This document shows, piece after piece, positions 1-13,313 of a stretch of DNA of 64,000 nucleotides. The translations under genes were made by a program, and so were the position numbers. Source of the DNA: Lingula anatina (lineage: Eukaryota > Brachiopoda > Lingulata > Lingulida > Lingulidae); assembly GCF_001039355.2 (NCBI RefSeq), contig NW_019775882.1:115916-179915 (forward strand). The letters are read 5' to 3'. Every line of letters starts with the position of its first letter. Position 1 is the stretch's first letter. The notes under the pieces are model-generated. The model worked only from the letters and a program-made list of their open reading frames with translations, was not told the DNA's origin and made no database searches.

Positions 1-2550
1 GAACAAGGTCTGACACACCGAGAGCAGTACCCTGAGTTTAATCGAAAAATAATGTTAAACATCGGTATCAACTCAATAAAACTTGGAGCCAAGCTTAAAG
101 GCAAACGTTAAGGGCAAAGCAATGCTGTTTTCCCATTTTATTTATTGTTTTATTGTTATTTTCGAAACTGATAAAATACCAGTATGCTTAACACAAGAGA
201 GCCATAGATTGGACCCGGTACATTTAAGTTTTAGATTTGAATCATTCATACTATATCAAGCAAAAAATGTAAGTTACTATAAAAATTTCTTAGATAATCT
301 CGTTCGCTACGTGCAAATGCACACTTGCTTACTCCCCGTTAACATGCTTATCGCGCGCCTTATCTTCGACTATATAGCTATCCATGGTCAATATTTACCG
401 TTATAATAGACTTAACATTCAATTAGCCGTAAGTGTGGTAATCCAGTGTGTTTGCCGTATCGCACGTATTTAGAGGCCGTTCATTGCCGTTCATTACGTC
501 GTATAGTAATAAATGCTGTTATATTGCGCTGTTTATATATAGGCGGATTCTACTAGAAGTAACAAGCCGCTGGTTCTGAGAATATTGGTATCATCTAGTA
601 GATAGAGAGTATATTACTTCTGAGTTAATTTATTTTTCATTTTCTGCCTGTTTAATATATATACAAAGGTGTAGGTTTCGGGGGGGGGGGTGTCAGAAGA
701 GGGAGCTAACCCCATAACCCCAACCCCACAAATAAAAACGTGCACAACTTTTGAATAGTCAGATTAATATCTGTGAATACCTAGTGAAAAAATTAGTCCT
801 GTGTCCTTAAGGAGGGTCCCCCATGTTTTAAATCACACCTGTCCTGCGCAGTGAAAGAAGAGGGCTTAAGGGGTCCAGTCCACTTCGTTAAGCCAAATCT
901 TTACTCGATCATAAAAATACACACACGACACGCTTATCTGAACCGATACCATAGGCCAGAAATAGTCTACAGACAAAACACACTGTTACAGTTACTGCAT
1001 CGTTTTCGATAAATCGTTCGAACCGTGGCGAAATCCCCGGGTTCACCAAGGCGATCGGACGCCTCATTACCCAGGGCAGAATACCCATGGACGGTCGACT
1101 GGTCACTCGACAAAGCCGATCAGAGCGATGAACCCTATTCAAAATCGGGACAAGTGTAAGCGAAGCCGTTAAATCAACGTTCTGGGGTAATTCTCTCATT
1201 GAAACCTTAATGGGAAATTCCACTATTCTTCCTAAACTGACACCACCCTTTTCTCTTTAAATGAACTTTTTATCGCTGGGTGGAATTAGATCTATATTTT
1301 AGAGTCGGTTGAATTCATTCGCCCTCCCCCCCCCTCCCTTTCTCCCAGCGGCCTTTGTTGTCGATACAATGCGCTGTTGCGATTGTTCATTTTTACCATT
1401 CTTTGAAAGAGCAGTTTTTTTTTTTTTTTTTTTTTTTTTTGTGAATACAGTTATGACTCAAGGGCCTAAAACAACCCATTTCAATGATAGTATAACTACA
1501 CGACTCAAATACTGAACTTGTCGCAAAATAAAAAGTTACAGAAAGCAGGATTTAGTCTGGTGAAAAAGGTTGTCTTAAAATTGTGCATTTTTGGGGTAAG
1601 GCGATACTTGGGGCGGTCTAGAATATTGAAGAGAAAATTGTAATGTTTTACTTTGTTCATTTTACGAGTATCTACACGGACCGATTAACTCAAATAAAGG
1701 CAACGAGCATGACAAACAGAGCAATTGGAGCGAATTTCATTATCAAGTGCACTAATTATCAAACAGCATATTGAATTATTATCCCTTACTTATTGAAAGG
1801 ATTGAAAACAATCGAATTCTACCCCATAAGTAACCACTGATGTTTTGTTGATCTATCGGATCTTGCCGAAGGGTAGTTTGACAAGATTGATTTTCTACAA
1901 TAATGCGACCCTTTGTTTCAGATGTTGAGTGAAATGTTTCTGAAAGCCCTGATTAAATATTTTGGGAAATGGCCTCCAAGACCCCCGTGTCCTTATCACT
2001 TTGTCATTTCTTCGGGTCACGGGGAAGGTTTTGGACATTACCCCAACAGCAACCTCCTGATTGTAAATGTAAGGTCAAATTTCATATGCGTCATTTGTTC
2101 ATTCATTTTGAGGTCACTCCACGGAAATGTAAACAGACAAATACCGTATGATTATAAAATCATGATGTACATGTATATACCAACAACTTTCGTTGACCAT
2201 GAAGTGGTTTCTCAATTAAGTACATTTATCTTTTGGCCATCCTGTTTAACCCGCTTAGTATTTTGTATATCCATGCCCAGCAAAGCATGAGCATGATCAC
2301 ACAAACCCTCTGCAATTTAATCCAAATTTAATCACGATTCAATACTGAAAGTCGTTTGTATCAATGTGATCAAAACGGTTATCAAATTATTCTAGACCAT
2401 GCTGCTATTTACGATAATTGATCGAAGTTAATTACACGTGTTTAAAAACAGAGGTACTTCTTCCCATTTTATTTTAATTTTTAAGTGTGTGTGTGTGTGC
2501 GTGTGTGTGCTTGTGTAGAGGGGGGTCCACCCTTCCTTCTCCTTCTTCTT

Positions 2551-2582
<32 letters not shown>

Positions 2583-2600
2583 GCCTCTTACTACGACTAC
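1..2600. other. No gene recognised; AT-rich non-coding DNA
   Basis: I find no supported coding exon here. There is a G-run near 680, a 26-nt poly-T tract at 1415-1440 and short open frames without splice or family support. The interval 980-1200 is less AT-rich and open on both strands, but I could not tie it to a protein family. It could hold downstream exons of the possible minus-strand exon at 2662-2728. Confidence 0.5.
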
Positions 2601-2660
2601 TACTACATGTACGACTACTAATAAGAGTGCTACTGCTATTATTACTACTACTACTACTTA
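2551..2660. repeat. (TAC)n/(CTT)n trinucleotide microsatellite
   Basis: An imperfect run of CTT then CTA/TAC triplets. It directly abuts the splice donor of the possible minus-strand exon at 2662-2728, so the intron would begin inside the microsatellite. Confidence 0.9.
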
Positions 2661-2661
2661 C

Positions 2662-2728
2662 CAGTTGTCACAGAGGCGGTGATCCCCGCGAAGATGACAC
2701 AGAAGATGTCGTACTTCCACCTTGTCAT
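2662..2728 (-). CDS. Possible first coding exon of an unknown secreted protein (partial)
   Basis: On the minus strand an ATG at 2728 opens a 22-codon reading with a signal-peptide-like composition, MTRWKYDIFCVIFAGITASV followed by TT, and ends at a consensus donor (CTG|GTAAGT, phase 1) at 2662/2661. The local GC content is higher than in the flanks. I found no matching downstream exon in 1-2650, so the gene cannot be built. It may be an orphan or decayed exon, or the rest may lie beyond the left edge. Without a second exon this is a weak call. Confidence 0.3.
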
Positions 2729-2759
2729 GGCGTCCACTGTCACCCATGTCACGTCCAGT

Positions 2760-5700
2760 GAACAGCTGTCACGCACCAGGCGCTGAAGACAACGCACATC
2801 ACGTTACTAGTAGTGGCGTCACTTTTGTTAAAGCACCTTACGCTGAGCAATAATCCACCTATAGGGTAGCTCGTCTTAAAGCAGATTTGGCATACTAGTA
2901 TTTTGCTTGATTGCTGTTTTTTTTTCTTTTGTGTTATGAGGAGTTGACTAAAATCGACACCTCCACTAGCGTTACAGAGTTTGCTGAACGCTAATAAAAC
3001 GATGTGGAGTTCCAATAACAGTCGTTTAACGTGGCTGAAGATGAGAGAAGTATCTAGACTTCCTTGTTGATCGACAGATCAAGATTGTTGACCTGCTTGT
3101 CGCTGTTCTCCAGTATCTCCCGTTGTTACTCTCGCCCAAGTAAGAAAAGTACAGCCCAATTCGTTTTGGGTTTTTTAAGTAATCAGTAAAACTTGGCACA
3201 TATACAGATGAATGGGCCAGAAGACCGTTCTGTTATATCAAGTAGTTATGATGTATATATCATCTTCATTGGCCCCAGTCAGAATGGGTTTATGTTTGAT
3301 GGGTTTACAGTTTGGTTTGCACGGAAAAAGAAATCCTCAAGTGCCGTGTGTGTATGTCTTGTCTGTTGCCTAAAATCCCAGTTTTGTCCTTCGTATCAAA
3401 CCCGTGATATGTCAATTCCAGACGGCGGTTCTGAAAGAGATTAAAATATAAACTGTTGTATGTCAAAAAATCAGAGAGTTTGTGGCAATACATGTTCCAC
3501 ACTATGGGAACTTGCTCTCACGACCATGAACCGGATAAGGCAAAATTTGCGTTTTGTAAATCAGAAAATTGTGTGTTAGTCCGGTTTATTTGTCCTCCTT
3601 GCTCTAACAGCAAATATTTTGGCACTGCATTGGCAATAACCACTGACTATTGTTTATAATGGTAACAGTACCAGTGCCATTGTCTCTGCCTCAAAGTTTC
3701 TATACAATTTCTAGTGTTCATAACATGAACTATGTTCCATTAAACATGCATTTCTATAATAACGATAATTCATATTGTTCTGTTCTTTATGATGTTAAGT
3801 AATGTTCTAAATGCCCAATCTTTATATCGCAATGTTCTCTTATTAAAATGTCACAGTACTCATACAATGTTCATTGTACGTATCAAGAACAAACTTCCTG
3901 GTGAAACAGCGACAATCTTAAAGGTAACAATGCGTTGTATTGTTCCAAACATGACGTTACTCCATTGTAACACAATTGTCAAATCCATAAGCCAAGAATG
4001 CTAGAACTGCATTGTCTGCAATGATCGAAACGCATCATACCAAAATGTTCTCTGTCTGATCAACGATCCTTGATGATAGCAACGGGTTACAGGTTCATCC
4101 TTTGCTCTTAATTAGTCCATCACTTAACAATTCAGTAGATGTCTAATTTTATAGCTACGGATTGCGTACTGTGTGTCATTTCATATGTGTCAGAATTTTA
4201 CACGTATCTAAATTGAGACATTTATGAATGTTCTACTGACGAAGTGACAAACCCCGTCGCATTTATTATGACACTTGATAGTTCTGTTAGTGCTAGTTTC
4301 TACATGAGTACATGTAAGCCTTTAACCTGTATAATTAAAAACAAAAACAGGGTCTCTACCTAGCATACTTGATCAAATTTATAAAATCATTTATGAAATC
4401 TCTAATACAAACTTAAATGGAGGGCCTTTCAATTCTAACGACCATTGTTTTATACAGTCTGGAAAGTAATAATTACTAATTCAAAAACGTCTGAATGGCA
4501 ATTCGTTAGGACAAAGCCTTACGCATGCACCTTGTTCAACAAGTACCAGTATTATTACATATATGCACGTACCTGTACACTATAGAATATAAGCATAAAT
4601 GATCAGAGACATAGGTTACCTTTCCTAACAGTGCTTCAAATTCGGCAACAGTCTCTTATTCTAGTAGCCAGTAAATGTCAGGACGACCGTAGTTTACAAG
4701 TCCTGATACATTTAGCTAGACTTAATTGTATCGTCTAGGCATTTACCTAAATTCCCAATGGTTAAGTCTGAGTCTTTCTGGCGGAAATCTCTGTGTCTCT
4801 TTATCTGTCTGTAGTGAATCCTGAATACACTATATGTCCTGTCACATCTGTAGGGAATGTCTGAAAGTCGATATTACTACAAAGTGTCTCTAAGCATAGA
4901 TTATATAAGCCTCATCTTCTGACCAATCACGGTGCTTCTCTCATAAAAGTACAACGTTGGTTCTATCTCCTCTGCTTTGTTCACTATTATTTTTTCAGAG
5001 CGATTTGCATAACGGCCGTTATGAAGTATTCCGTGAGTAAAAAAACTTTAGATTAGAAAGTGATACGAACTATTCGACAGACTGTTTATATCTACATGTA
5101 TAAAATCAATCCGCCTGTACGTCAAAATGCAATAGAAGTTCACAGATTATCTTTTATGGGGACTCTAAAACCTGAACATGTTATTGTATTAAGCTAAAGT
5201 AAGTAGATTCTGTCACTTAACGGGTGTAGTATTTACCTGTTTTAGGATCCAAGTCACGGTCACCTGTCTGTTTCCTCAGCTCTGTTTCGTTCACAGGTAA
5301 ACAAGGCCGTTCTCCAGAATGTACAACAGACGTCCGTGCAGTTCAATCTCCCGACCGCGTTCTAAACTATGCAAACATCGTTCTTTTGCTCCGCAGTGGC
5401 TACAATATAACAGTAATGCGTGTGTTTATGCCATTGTGTATGAAACGTACCATAGCAATGTATTAAGTTATTCTCTATACTAGCCCCGTAGTATACAGGC
5501 TAGTGAGTATACAAAGGGCGCTCAAAGGGATACAAAAGGGGAGGGAGAAGCGGGGTTCAAAAGGTTGAAATCCGCAAGCAGGACATCGGCGTTTTCTGTG
5601 TGTGCGTTAGAGTATCGTGATTTCTCATTGTGGCGTTTCCCATTTGCTCGCTATTTAAGTGTTGTCATTTTGCCGGTCAATTTGATAAATACACTGGAGA

Positions 5701-5841
5701 TATCAATCATAGGCTTTGAAGTTTTGTGTGAAATTGAAAAGCTGGGTGACGTAAGGCAACGCCTTGCACTTAAGACTAGTCGTCTCACTGCAATTACAGG
5801 TTATTGCTTTCAAAAGGACCGGTCTGTGCCCCCCCCCCCCA

Positions 5842-5872
<31 letters not shown>

Positions 5873-8800
5873 CACACACACTAGAAAAAACTATTTTAAT
5901 GAATATTCGTTTTGGTGCCGAAATATTTTCAATGTAAAAGGTAAAGATTCGAACTCAAACTTACTCTTAACATGAATCCTTTCTTAACTTGGTTTTCGCA
6001 AAGTGATAAGTTGAATTCTCATTTTTATCGGAACTTTTTTCATTCTATATAAATTTGTATTTTAGAGCAGAAGCATTTCAATCATAAAGAGAAAAGTTTT
6101 ATTATTCTTAAAAAAGCAAAGCGTGTCTCTAAGATAAGGCGTAAGTCTAGATGCTCATGAAATAGCGATAGAACAGAAAATCGATTTATCTCCTGTCTCG
6201 TTTAAAAAACAAGCATGTTTTAGGAACATGGTCACAGCGAACTAAAAAATGATACATTTTAAAAAAGGAATTTGGGCCAGGTCTCTTAAATTCATTTTAA
6301 GTAATATTTCAAACGTGGGAAAGTTTTGATCGTACTAGTATAGACGACGCGGTTATGTTGTCAGAAATGTAAAATTGAAAAAAAATCTGTGTATATATGT
6401 TATAACCACTGAAATTAATATATTACCTTACCCTATTCAGAACTCGGCCAAGCATATCGATATATCAGGTAACATAAGGAGCCCCGTCAGCTGTGATTAC
6501 ATAAATATGTGTTCATAAACTGGATGAACGGAGAAATAATAATAATAATATTATTACCAAGGCGCACAGACTGTAGTCACCTAAGATTTGGCGAAATCAA
6601 TTTTCGACAGCGAATTTTTATTTCCTGTTAAAACGTAAAACAAACGCTTGGTTGTTTTTCGGATATTGTGCCTATTATGTCGTCGAGATATTGAGTCGAA
6701 ATATTCTTGTACAAATGTAACCTTTTTACAAATATGATACCGGTGCCGTAAAACGAAAGGCATTCATGACGCTATATTTGAAGTAGTGAGGACACAGCAA
6801 AGCATTTGTTTCTGATTCAGGCATTTGTGTTTCTATTTCTATTCCATGTGTTTAAGTTTTTTATTTTCATTCATATATTAATTTTTATCTGGGAAGTGAT
6901 CATTTTTTATCGCTCCACAAATTAATGTATGTTTTTAGATGGCACAAAGCAGCAATGGTTTCTAGACGATTAGTATCTTTTTCTTATACTATTAATATTT
7001 TATTATTATGTAACATCACCGCTCTTCCAGTTTATGACTTAATCGTTGAAAGTTTAGAGCAACTGGGGTGAATAAACAGCGTCCCGCTTTACGGCACCGG
7101 AATCAGATTGGTAAAAAGTTACATTTGACTCAATTGCATTTTATTTCATTTTATTTATCATTGTTATTATTATTATTATGTTTTGGATTATTTTTATTAG
7201 TTTTCGATTATTATCCATATCCTCCCTTTTTCCTCATCCATTTATGGCACTTCATACATATTCGCGTTCTATACACGTGTACCAGTTTTGGTACTGGACG
7301 CTACACAGGTGCACGTGTTTATGAATGTGCATGCGTGTGCATCCTTAACCCATTGAAAAAGAAACTTTTCATGCCCACTTGGCTTGAAATCTCAGTTACT
7401 TCAATACATAACAACCTGTTTGCCGAGATCAATTACAAATTATAACACCGTTTCCAAAATGTTTACACCGCAGGAAGAAAAACATTCTCACAATATAATC
7501 AACAAACAAAAATAAACTCAAGAATGTGTAAGATCAATACCGGAGTATTTGCTCTTCGCTATTGATCCACCATGCGTAAGTTGTTTTCTGGTTTTGGTTA
7601 CACACTGACAATTATAGCACATTATATGGTCTAATCCCCGTGCCGTTGACCGAGTAGCGCACGGAAAGAATGCCTATTAGCTTCATTTTCGGTGCTATGC
7701 CCCATTCATTACCTGGTTTAAGTCTTAGCGCGAAGAACGCATTTTAAGGCACAACATAAGCGCGTTGGGCCTTCAGTTGTTTACGTGAATGCAGTAGCAT
7801 CCTGTCAACCTTCAAATTTTTTGACGACATTGATTAAATTCTAATTGCGGTGATGATAATTATGATTATGTTTAAATTTTTAAATCTAGTTCTCTCTGAT
7901 CGGTGACTAAAAACCGAGCTTCGATACAGACATGCCAGCTGATAAACAGTGCATGTTTCGCAAATACACAAATATCTATAATGAATATTAGCATTATGAG
8001 CATTAACTACCCTTAAAAAACCCTAAGCGGCCCAATAAGTCATCTTCGTCGAAATAGATGTATTGTAAGATAAACACGCGGGCGACGTGGCAGATTAACA
8101 GTGCTACAAAAAAAGTATTAATAAAAAATATATAAAAACACTATCAACTTTCCAATCATTTATTGCCCTGTGTCCCAAGCAAAGAACTAAAATTCAACAA
8201 TTCTTTCCGTTTTTTAACTCCTTTTAAATTAACTTTGTAGTAATCGAAATACAAACAAACGTTGCGATTCGTATTTTCCGTTTACTTTGTCAATTATCCC
8301 ATAAACATCATTAAAGTACGCATTCCCACAGTTTTTCTTATATGACGTTACACATTGTTAATTTATTGTCATTGGTACTATTAGTTGAATATTGTCATTG
8401 CAGTGCGATATCAGTTCGCCATGGAGTATCACAAAAAGTTAAGTCACACTTCGTTACAACGTCAAACAGATTCATTGTCAGATAAAGGCTCAGATTCTAT
8501 TTCTTCCTTTTTAAATCAGTGCTGTGTCATATTGTAAATTATCGTCCGTGGCATGTTCATATTGCGCTGTAATCTTTTTTAATTTTTGGTGCCGTTTCCC
8601 TAAAATCTGGGTCATTTCAGATCATATAGGTCCATGATTTTTGATTCGGCTCCTTGCACTGGTATTTTTTAAATTCCTTTTGATCATTTCATTATTCATG
8701 GTGATTCAGTAGCATTATCTGCGCCACGGGCTGTTCATGGCAATACATTGGTTCGACAGCAGCTGTGTGCTTGCGTTCCCAATGGCGGCGTTCCTACATG

Positions 8801-9700
8801 AACGGTTAACGCTAACCAAATGGTAATGAAAACTGTATCCCACACATTTGTAATACTGGACATGTAATCGTTTTCTTTCTTCAGCGCCAAATCAAACCGA
8901 CTCCTCCTATAACATATACCGAAGTTAATCCCTGTTTTACCTGTGCTCCCTCTCCCACCAAATGGCAATGTGGTAAACCATGGACAAAAGTAACTTTGCC
9001 CATTTTTAAACAAACGAGGTGTCCTCTGTTAATCACATTTGACTAATTTTGAAGTCAGAAAATGATAAAATATTCAATAATTTTCAACCTGTAACACACG
9101 TGTAGCTCTACCAAATATGATGTGCTGTCACCTTTTGGGTGCTGGAATAAAAGGATGTAAGCCGTGTGGATGTGGAATTATACGGTATACTGGTTATGCT
9201 GCTAGCAGTGAATCGGATCCCGTAGCCACGCCTAGACCGTAAAATGTTAAAAGTATGACCGGAAGAGTTTTGTGTGTGGTTGGTTTTATCCCTCCACCTG
9301 TAACCTGAAAAATACAATTGTACAAATGCCCATACAAGATGCGCTGGAACATGTACATGCAAATATACAATAACCCTCCACGTATACTAGGTATGTTAAG
9401 AAGGGATGGCACAAGAATGGAATAATACCCATACACCCATGTCATGCATATAATCCTTCCACATTTTGGCAAAGGAAGTGTAGCATAAGGGCAAAAGATG
9501 TTCTGATATATAGAATACCTATCTTTTTGCAGGGTAGGTGGACATGCAAATAGGACTTTGGAATATTTTTTTAGCCGTGCATACAGTATACATTAATAAT
9601 ACTTTTAACCATTCTTTTAAAAGCGTGTTAAAATCTATACAAATTAACTAATACATCTAATCCCTTAAGTTGCAGATCGCAGAAGTGGGTTAAAACGATT
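2760..9700. other. No gene recognised; intergenic DNA
   Basis: About 7 kb of AT-rich sequence with a (CA)n run at 5847-5881 and scattered short open frames in all frames. None is flanked by convincing splice sites in a usable phase or resembles a family I know. No RNA gene was recognised. Confidence 0.5.
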
Positions 9701-9929
9701 AGAATTAAACGAGCAAGAAAGGCTGTTTCGTCCTATTCATCTTCCCGCTGCTTGAGAAAGTCTACAACGTGTCCGTGTGTCATGTTGAATAGCGTTGTGA
9801 TTGAGACAGCACGTGTGTTTTGGGTGACAGTGTTTTGATTGTCAAGTGTCTCGTCAGGTGTCAAATTTAGTCGCTTTGTGAATTGCATGGCGTCTTCGAT
9901 GTGACTGTGTGTTAAGTCAAACAATTCAG

Positions 9930-10060
9930 GAATTGTGTCATTGTGTTAGGTTTGACATTACATTGTGTTAGGTGTGACAGAGCATTGTGTTGGGTGACAC
10001 ATCGAATTGTGTTAGGTGTGACATCGTATTGTGCTTGGTGTGACACTGCATTGAATGGTT
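9930..10060. repeat. Short-period tandem repeat built on GTGTTAGGTGTGACA
   Basis: Four to five imperfect units of about 25-31 bp, each containing a form of TTGTGTTAGGTGTGACA. The same core recurs in longer-period arrays at 37840-38180 and 45718-45890. The open frames crossing this stretch on the minus strand are low complexity and follow from the repeat. Confidence 0.7.
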
Positions 10061-10399
10061 CTCCAGTGGTTGACCTCCAAATGCGTGGCATTGTGTGATT
10101 GCCGAGCGCTAAAAAGAAAGGTAAAAAAAGTTGCAATATTGTACACAGGGTTAAGGAGTGTATTGAATTCAGTTGTAAATCGATAATGACTGTCTGTCAG
10201 TGTATATATGTGAGCACAACATTTTCGTGTGTGGTGTGTCGCGGGAATCTTCAAGTGATGTCCGTCTCTGTCAGCACACGTTGTTTCTCGTCTAGAATTT
10301 GTCTTCTCTCTTTCTTCTTTTTCTTCTTTGAGCCTCGTTTATCAATCTGATGGAAAATACCAAAACACATAGAGTTAAACAAAAAAGATAAACCGAATA

Positions 10400-10405
10400 T
10401 TTATT
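10400..10405 (-). terminator. Candidate polyadenylation signal of the VWD gene
   Basis: Plus-strand TTTATT reads AATAAA on the minus strand, about 250 nt beyond the stop codon at 10656-10658. It is the first canonical hexamer I noticed downstream of the gene. It sits in an ATT-rich run, so a chance match is possible. Confidence 0.35.
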
Positions 10406-10655
10406 ATTATTATGAGAATAATTTCAGTGCTTAACAAGCGTCTCATCAACCGTGCACAATGATTAATCAATATGTATTTTATATTACAATGAATTAAAAA
10501 GGCAAAGTCGATGAATTAGAAAAAGATTAAAAAATATGTTAAAATTAAACATGAACAGAATGCTTTAGTTTTCGTTATTTTATACACACATCGAATTCAG
10601 TTCACCTACAACATACATTAAATAGATCTAGGTCAAAATCAGAATGGCCTGTAAC

Positions 10656-13111
10656 TTACTCCCCGTCCTCGTCCACTAAGCAAGATTCCGCCATTAACTT
10701 CCATTTTTCAGCCTTGGGAAGTATTTCGTGGCTGAGGTCTCTCCCGTCACACGTTCTTTCATCATTGGTCGGATCACCGTCGAAGTTCCCAAATAACCCT
10801 TCCACTTTACCTCGGTAATGTCCGGGTAAGGTCAGACCGAGGTAGTGCCTCTTAAGACTGACTATAAGGTTAATTTTCGCAGCAGTTTGAATGGAAATGG
10901 CTCGCTCGTTGACAGTTTTCCCTTGCTTTCCGCGGCGGTGGTAATACTTGTTTACTAATTTGATAGAAATTCCATTTTCTTCATAAGGAAGTGTCACCTC
11001 TTGATCGTCGACCTTAAATGACAAAAAATAATAACACATTTCCTGTATAAAAATTAAAAGTTCAATTATAGGAATATTTTCATGAGAACAGCAGCCCTGA
11101 GGACACCTATTTGCACTGCTAGTGGTGAATCTGGGGGTAGTCAGGGGGGCCCTGACCTCCCCTACAATTTCTGAAAAAAAATCACACTACTGGTCCCCTC
11201 TTGAAATCAGAATTTTGGCTAGCAGAATCATACTTCTAAACCGTACAAAATAACACCGTTCGCCTTTTAAAATACGTATCTTTGGGGCCCTTCAAAGGGT
11301 CCCGAACCCCATGCCAAGATGGGGGGAGATCGGTGTCGTATTCGCGCCCCCCCCCCTAAAAAATCCTGGATCCGCCCATGTATATACATTATGTTATATA
11401 TATGTCTTGTTGGAATTTCAAAATTGGCATGGAAGGAAGGCCTTTCGTTGTCTACCTCGGCCACTTTTGCGACGTATTCTACCTCTCTGGGTATAATTGG
11501 CGATTCGTCATCTACTTGAGTCTTGCCTAGATGGACTTAATACGTCCTAAGTGCCGCCATGTTATTTTCTACGTTTTTTATCCCTGCATCACTTAGTTCA
11601 GATGTTTGAAATCAAATACAGGTTTCTGGTGTCCGAATCTTGAAAGGAAATTATGTGATTCTCGTGGCAAAATTTTTTTTTTTTGCCTAAGCTCAATTTT
11701 CTGGTCACATAACGGCGCGATTCAGAATCGCTTGACAAACTTTTCATAATATGGCCCACCTATTTTCATAAAATGAAAATACACTTTACCTGCGCAGTGC
11801 CAGTGTTCGAAACCATGATTTTCTTCCCGTATATAAACATTAGCCCAGCTTCCACGAATGATGTTCCTCTTGCAGCTACTGCTTTACTGACAATCTTGAA
11901 TAACGTCTCTACGTCACCCTGGGTAAAAAAAAACACAATTAAGCCCAATCACTACGTATGACTTACCATTTACGAACAGGGAATTGTAACGGGATGCTGT
12001 ACTGTTTCAAGAAAATGATAGATGGTTGTGATGGATATAGCTATCAGATATCGCCACAATTCCCCACCTTGTCAAGAGAAGCTCCCCCCCCCCCCGGGCC
12101 CCCATCCTCTGAATAACTTTAACACTGCCTAGCTCCTCATTATTAATATACGCCTTAAAAACAGCATAAGGATTTTGTTTCATACATGATTATTAAAAAG
12201 TATCGATGAAAAAAATTATGAATGGTAATATTGGAAGTCAAACAGGTTCACCAAGAGGTAAATAGGTAGTTTAATACGGTGTTACACTTGAAGACACACA
12301 CACAGACGGATTCTTGTGCAGACAAACAGACAAACAGACAGGCAGACAAACAGACTGGCAGACAAACAGACAGGCAGACAGACACGCAGACAGACTAACA
12401 GACAGACAAACAGACAGAAAGACAAACAAGCAGTCAGACAGACACAGACAGAGAGGCAGACATAGACAGACAAACAGGCAGACAGACAGGCAGACAGACA
12501 GACACAGACAGAGGGGCAGATTAACTGACACACAATATGAAAGAAAGAACCAAAGGTGCAATTACTACGTAACAAACGCAGATAACCACTAAACAGAGCG
12601 ACATGACGACTGGTAGATAAATATAGGATAATGAAGCTACGGGCAGGGTTGACCAAGACAAAACATACCCGATAAGGTTCAGCCACTCTGCTTAACAGGA
12701 ACAGGCCGGCATCGCCGTAACTGAATGGCTTGTGGTCCAAGGAATCCCCGTGTGGGTCACCTCTCTCATCTCCTCCGCCACTAGAACAATTGGGTCTCAG
12801 TGACGTTATAAAACATTTGCTGAAAAAAAAATACCATCAATGTACCACACTGTTAGATGTGTATATTAAAATGTTCACTATTAGATATCTAAATTATCTT
12901 CTAATATTTTGTTCTGTACTTTCGTTCCATCAGAACTTCTTAATCGTCATCTTAAATGATCTTTAAGTCGCGTTTAAAGCTAAGATAAACTGGAGAGTAC
13001 ATGTAGCTAAAGTCGTGTTTTAAGCTAAGTGTAACTAGATATGACAATAATTTTGTTCACATGCTTTTACCTCTTCTCCTCTCACTCACTCTATTTTATT
13101 TACCCATCTTC

Positions 13112-13144
<33 letters not shown>

Positions 13145-13148
13145 GCTG

Positions 13149-13188
<40 letters not shown>

Positions 13189-13267
13189 TGTGTGTTTGAT
13201 GAGCTCTACATGTACCTCTCTTTCAATATTTAATTTTCTCTCCCTCTCTCTTTCTGTTGAGGTCCAC

Positions 13268-13313
<46 letters not shown>

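Noticed and set aside
909-1223. 104-codon minus-strand frame in a less AT-rich stretch
   Set aside because: It is open on both strands with no recognisable family, no clear splice context and no link in phase to the possible exon at 2662-2728; kept only as a note.
9733-10136. Minus-strand frames rich in Thr, Asn and Gln
   Set aside because: They mostly translate the GTGTTAGGTGTGACA tandem repeat; only a short stretch after a possible acceptor near 10110 could be a terminal exon of the VWD gene, which is unproven.
12271-12740. Cys/Leu/Ser-rich and Arg/Gln/Thr-rich open frames
   Set aside because: Translations of the CAGA tetranucleotide satellite; only 12669-12780 on the minus strand is a true exon.
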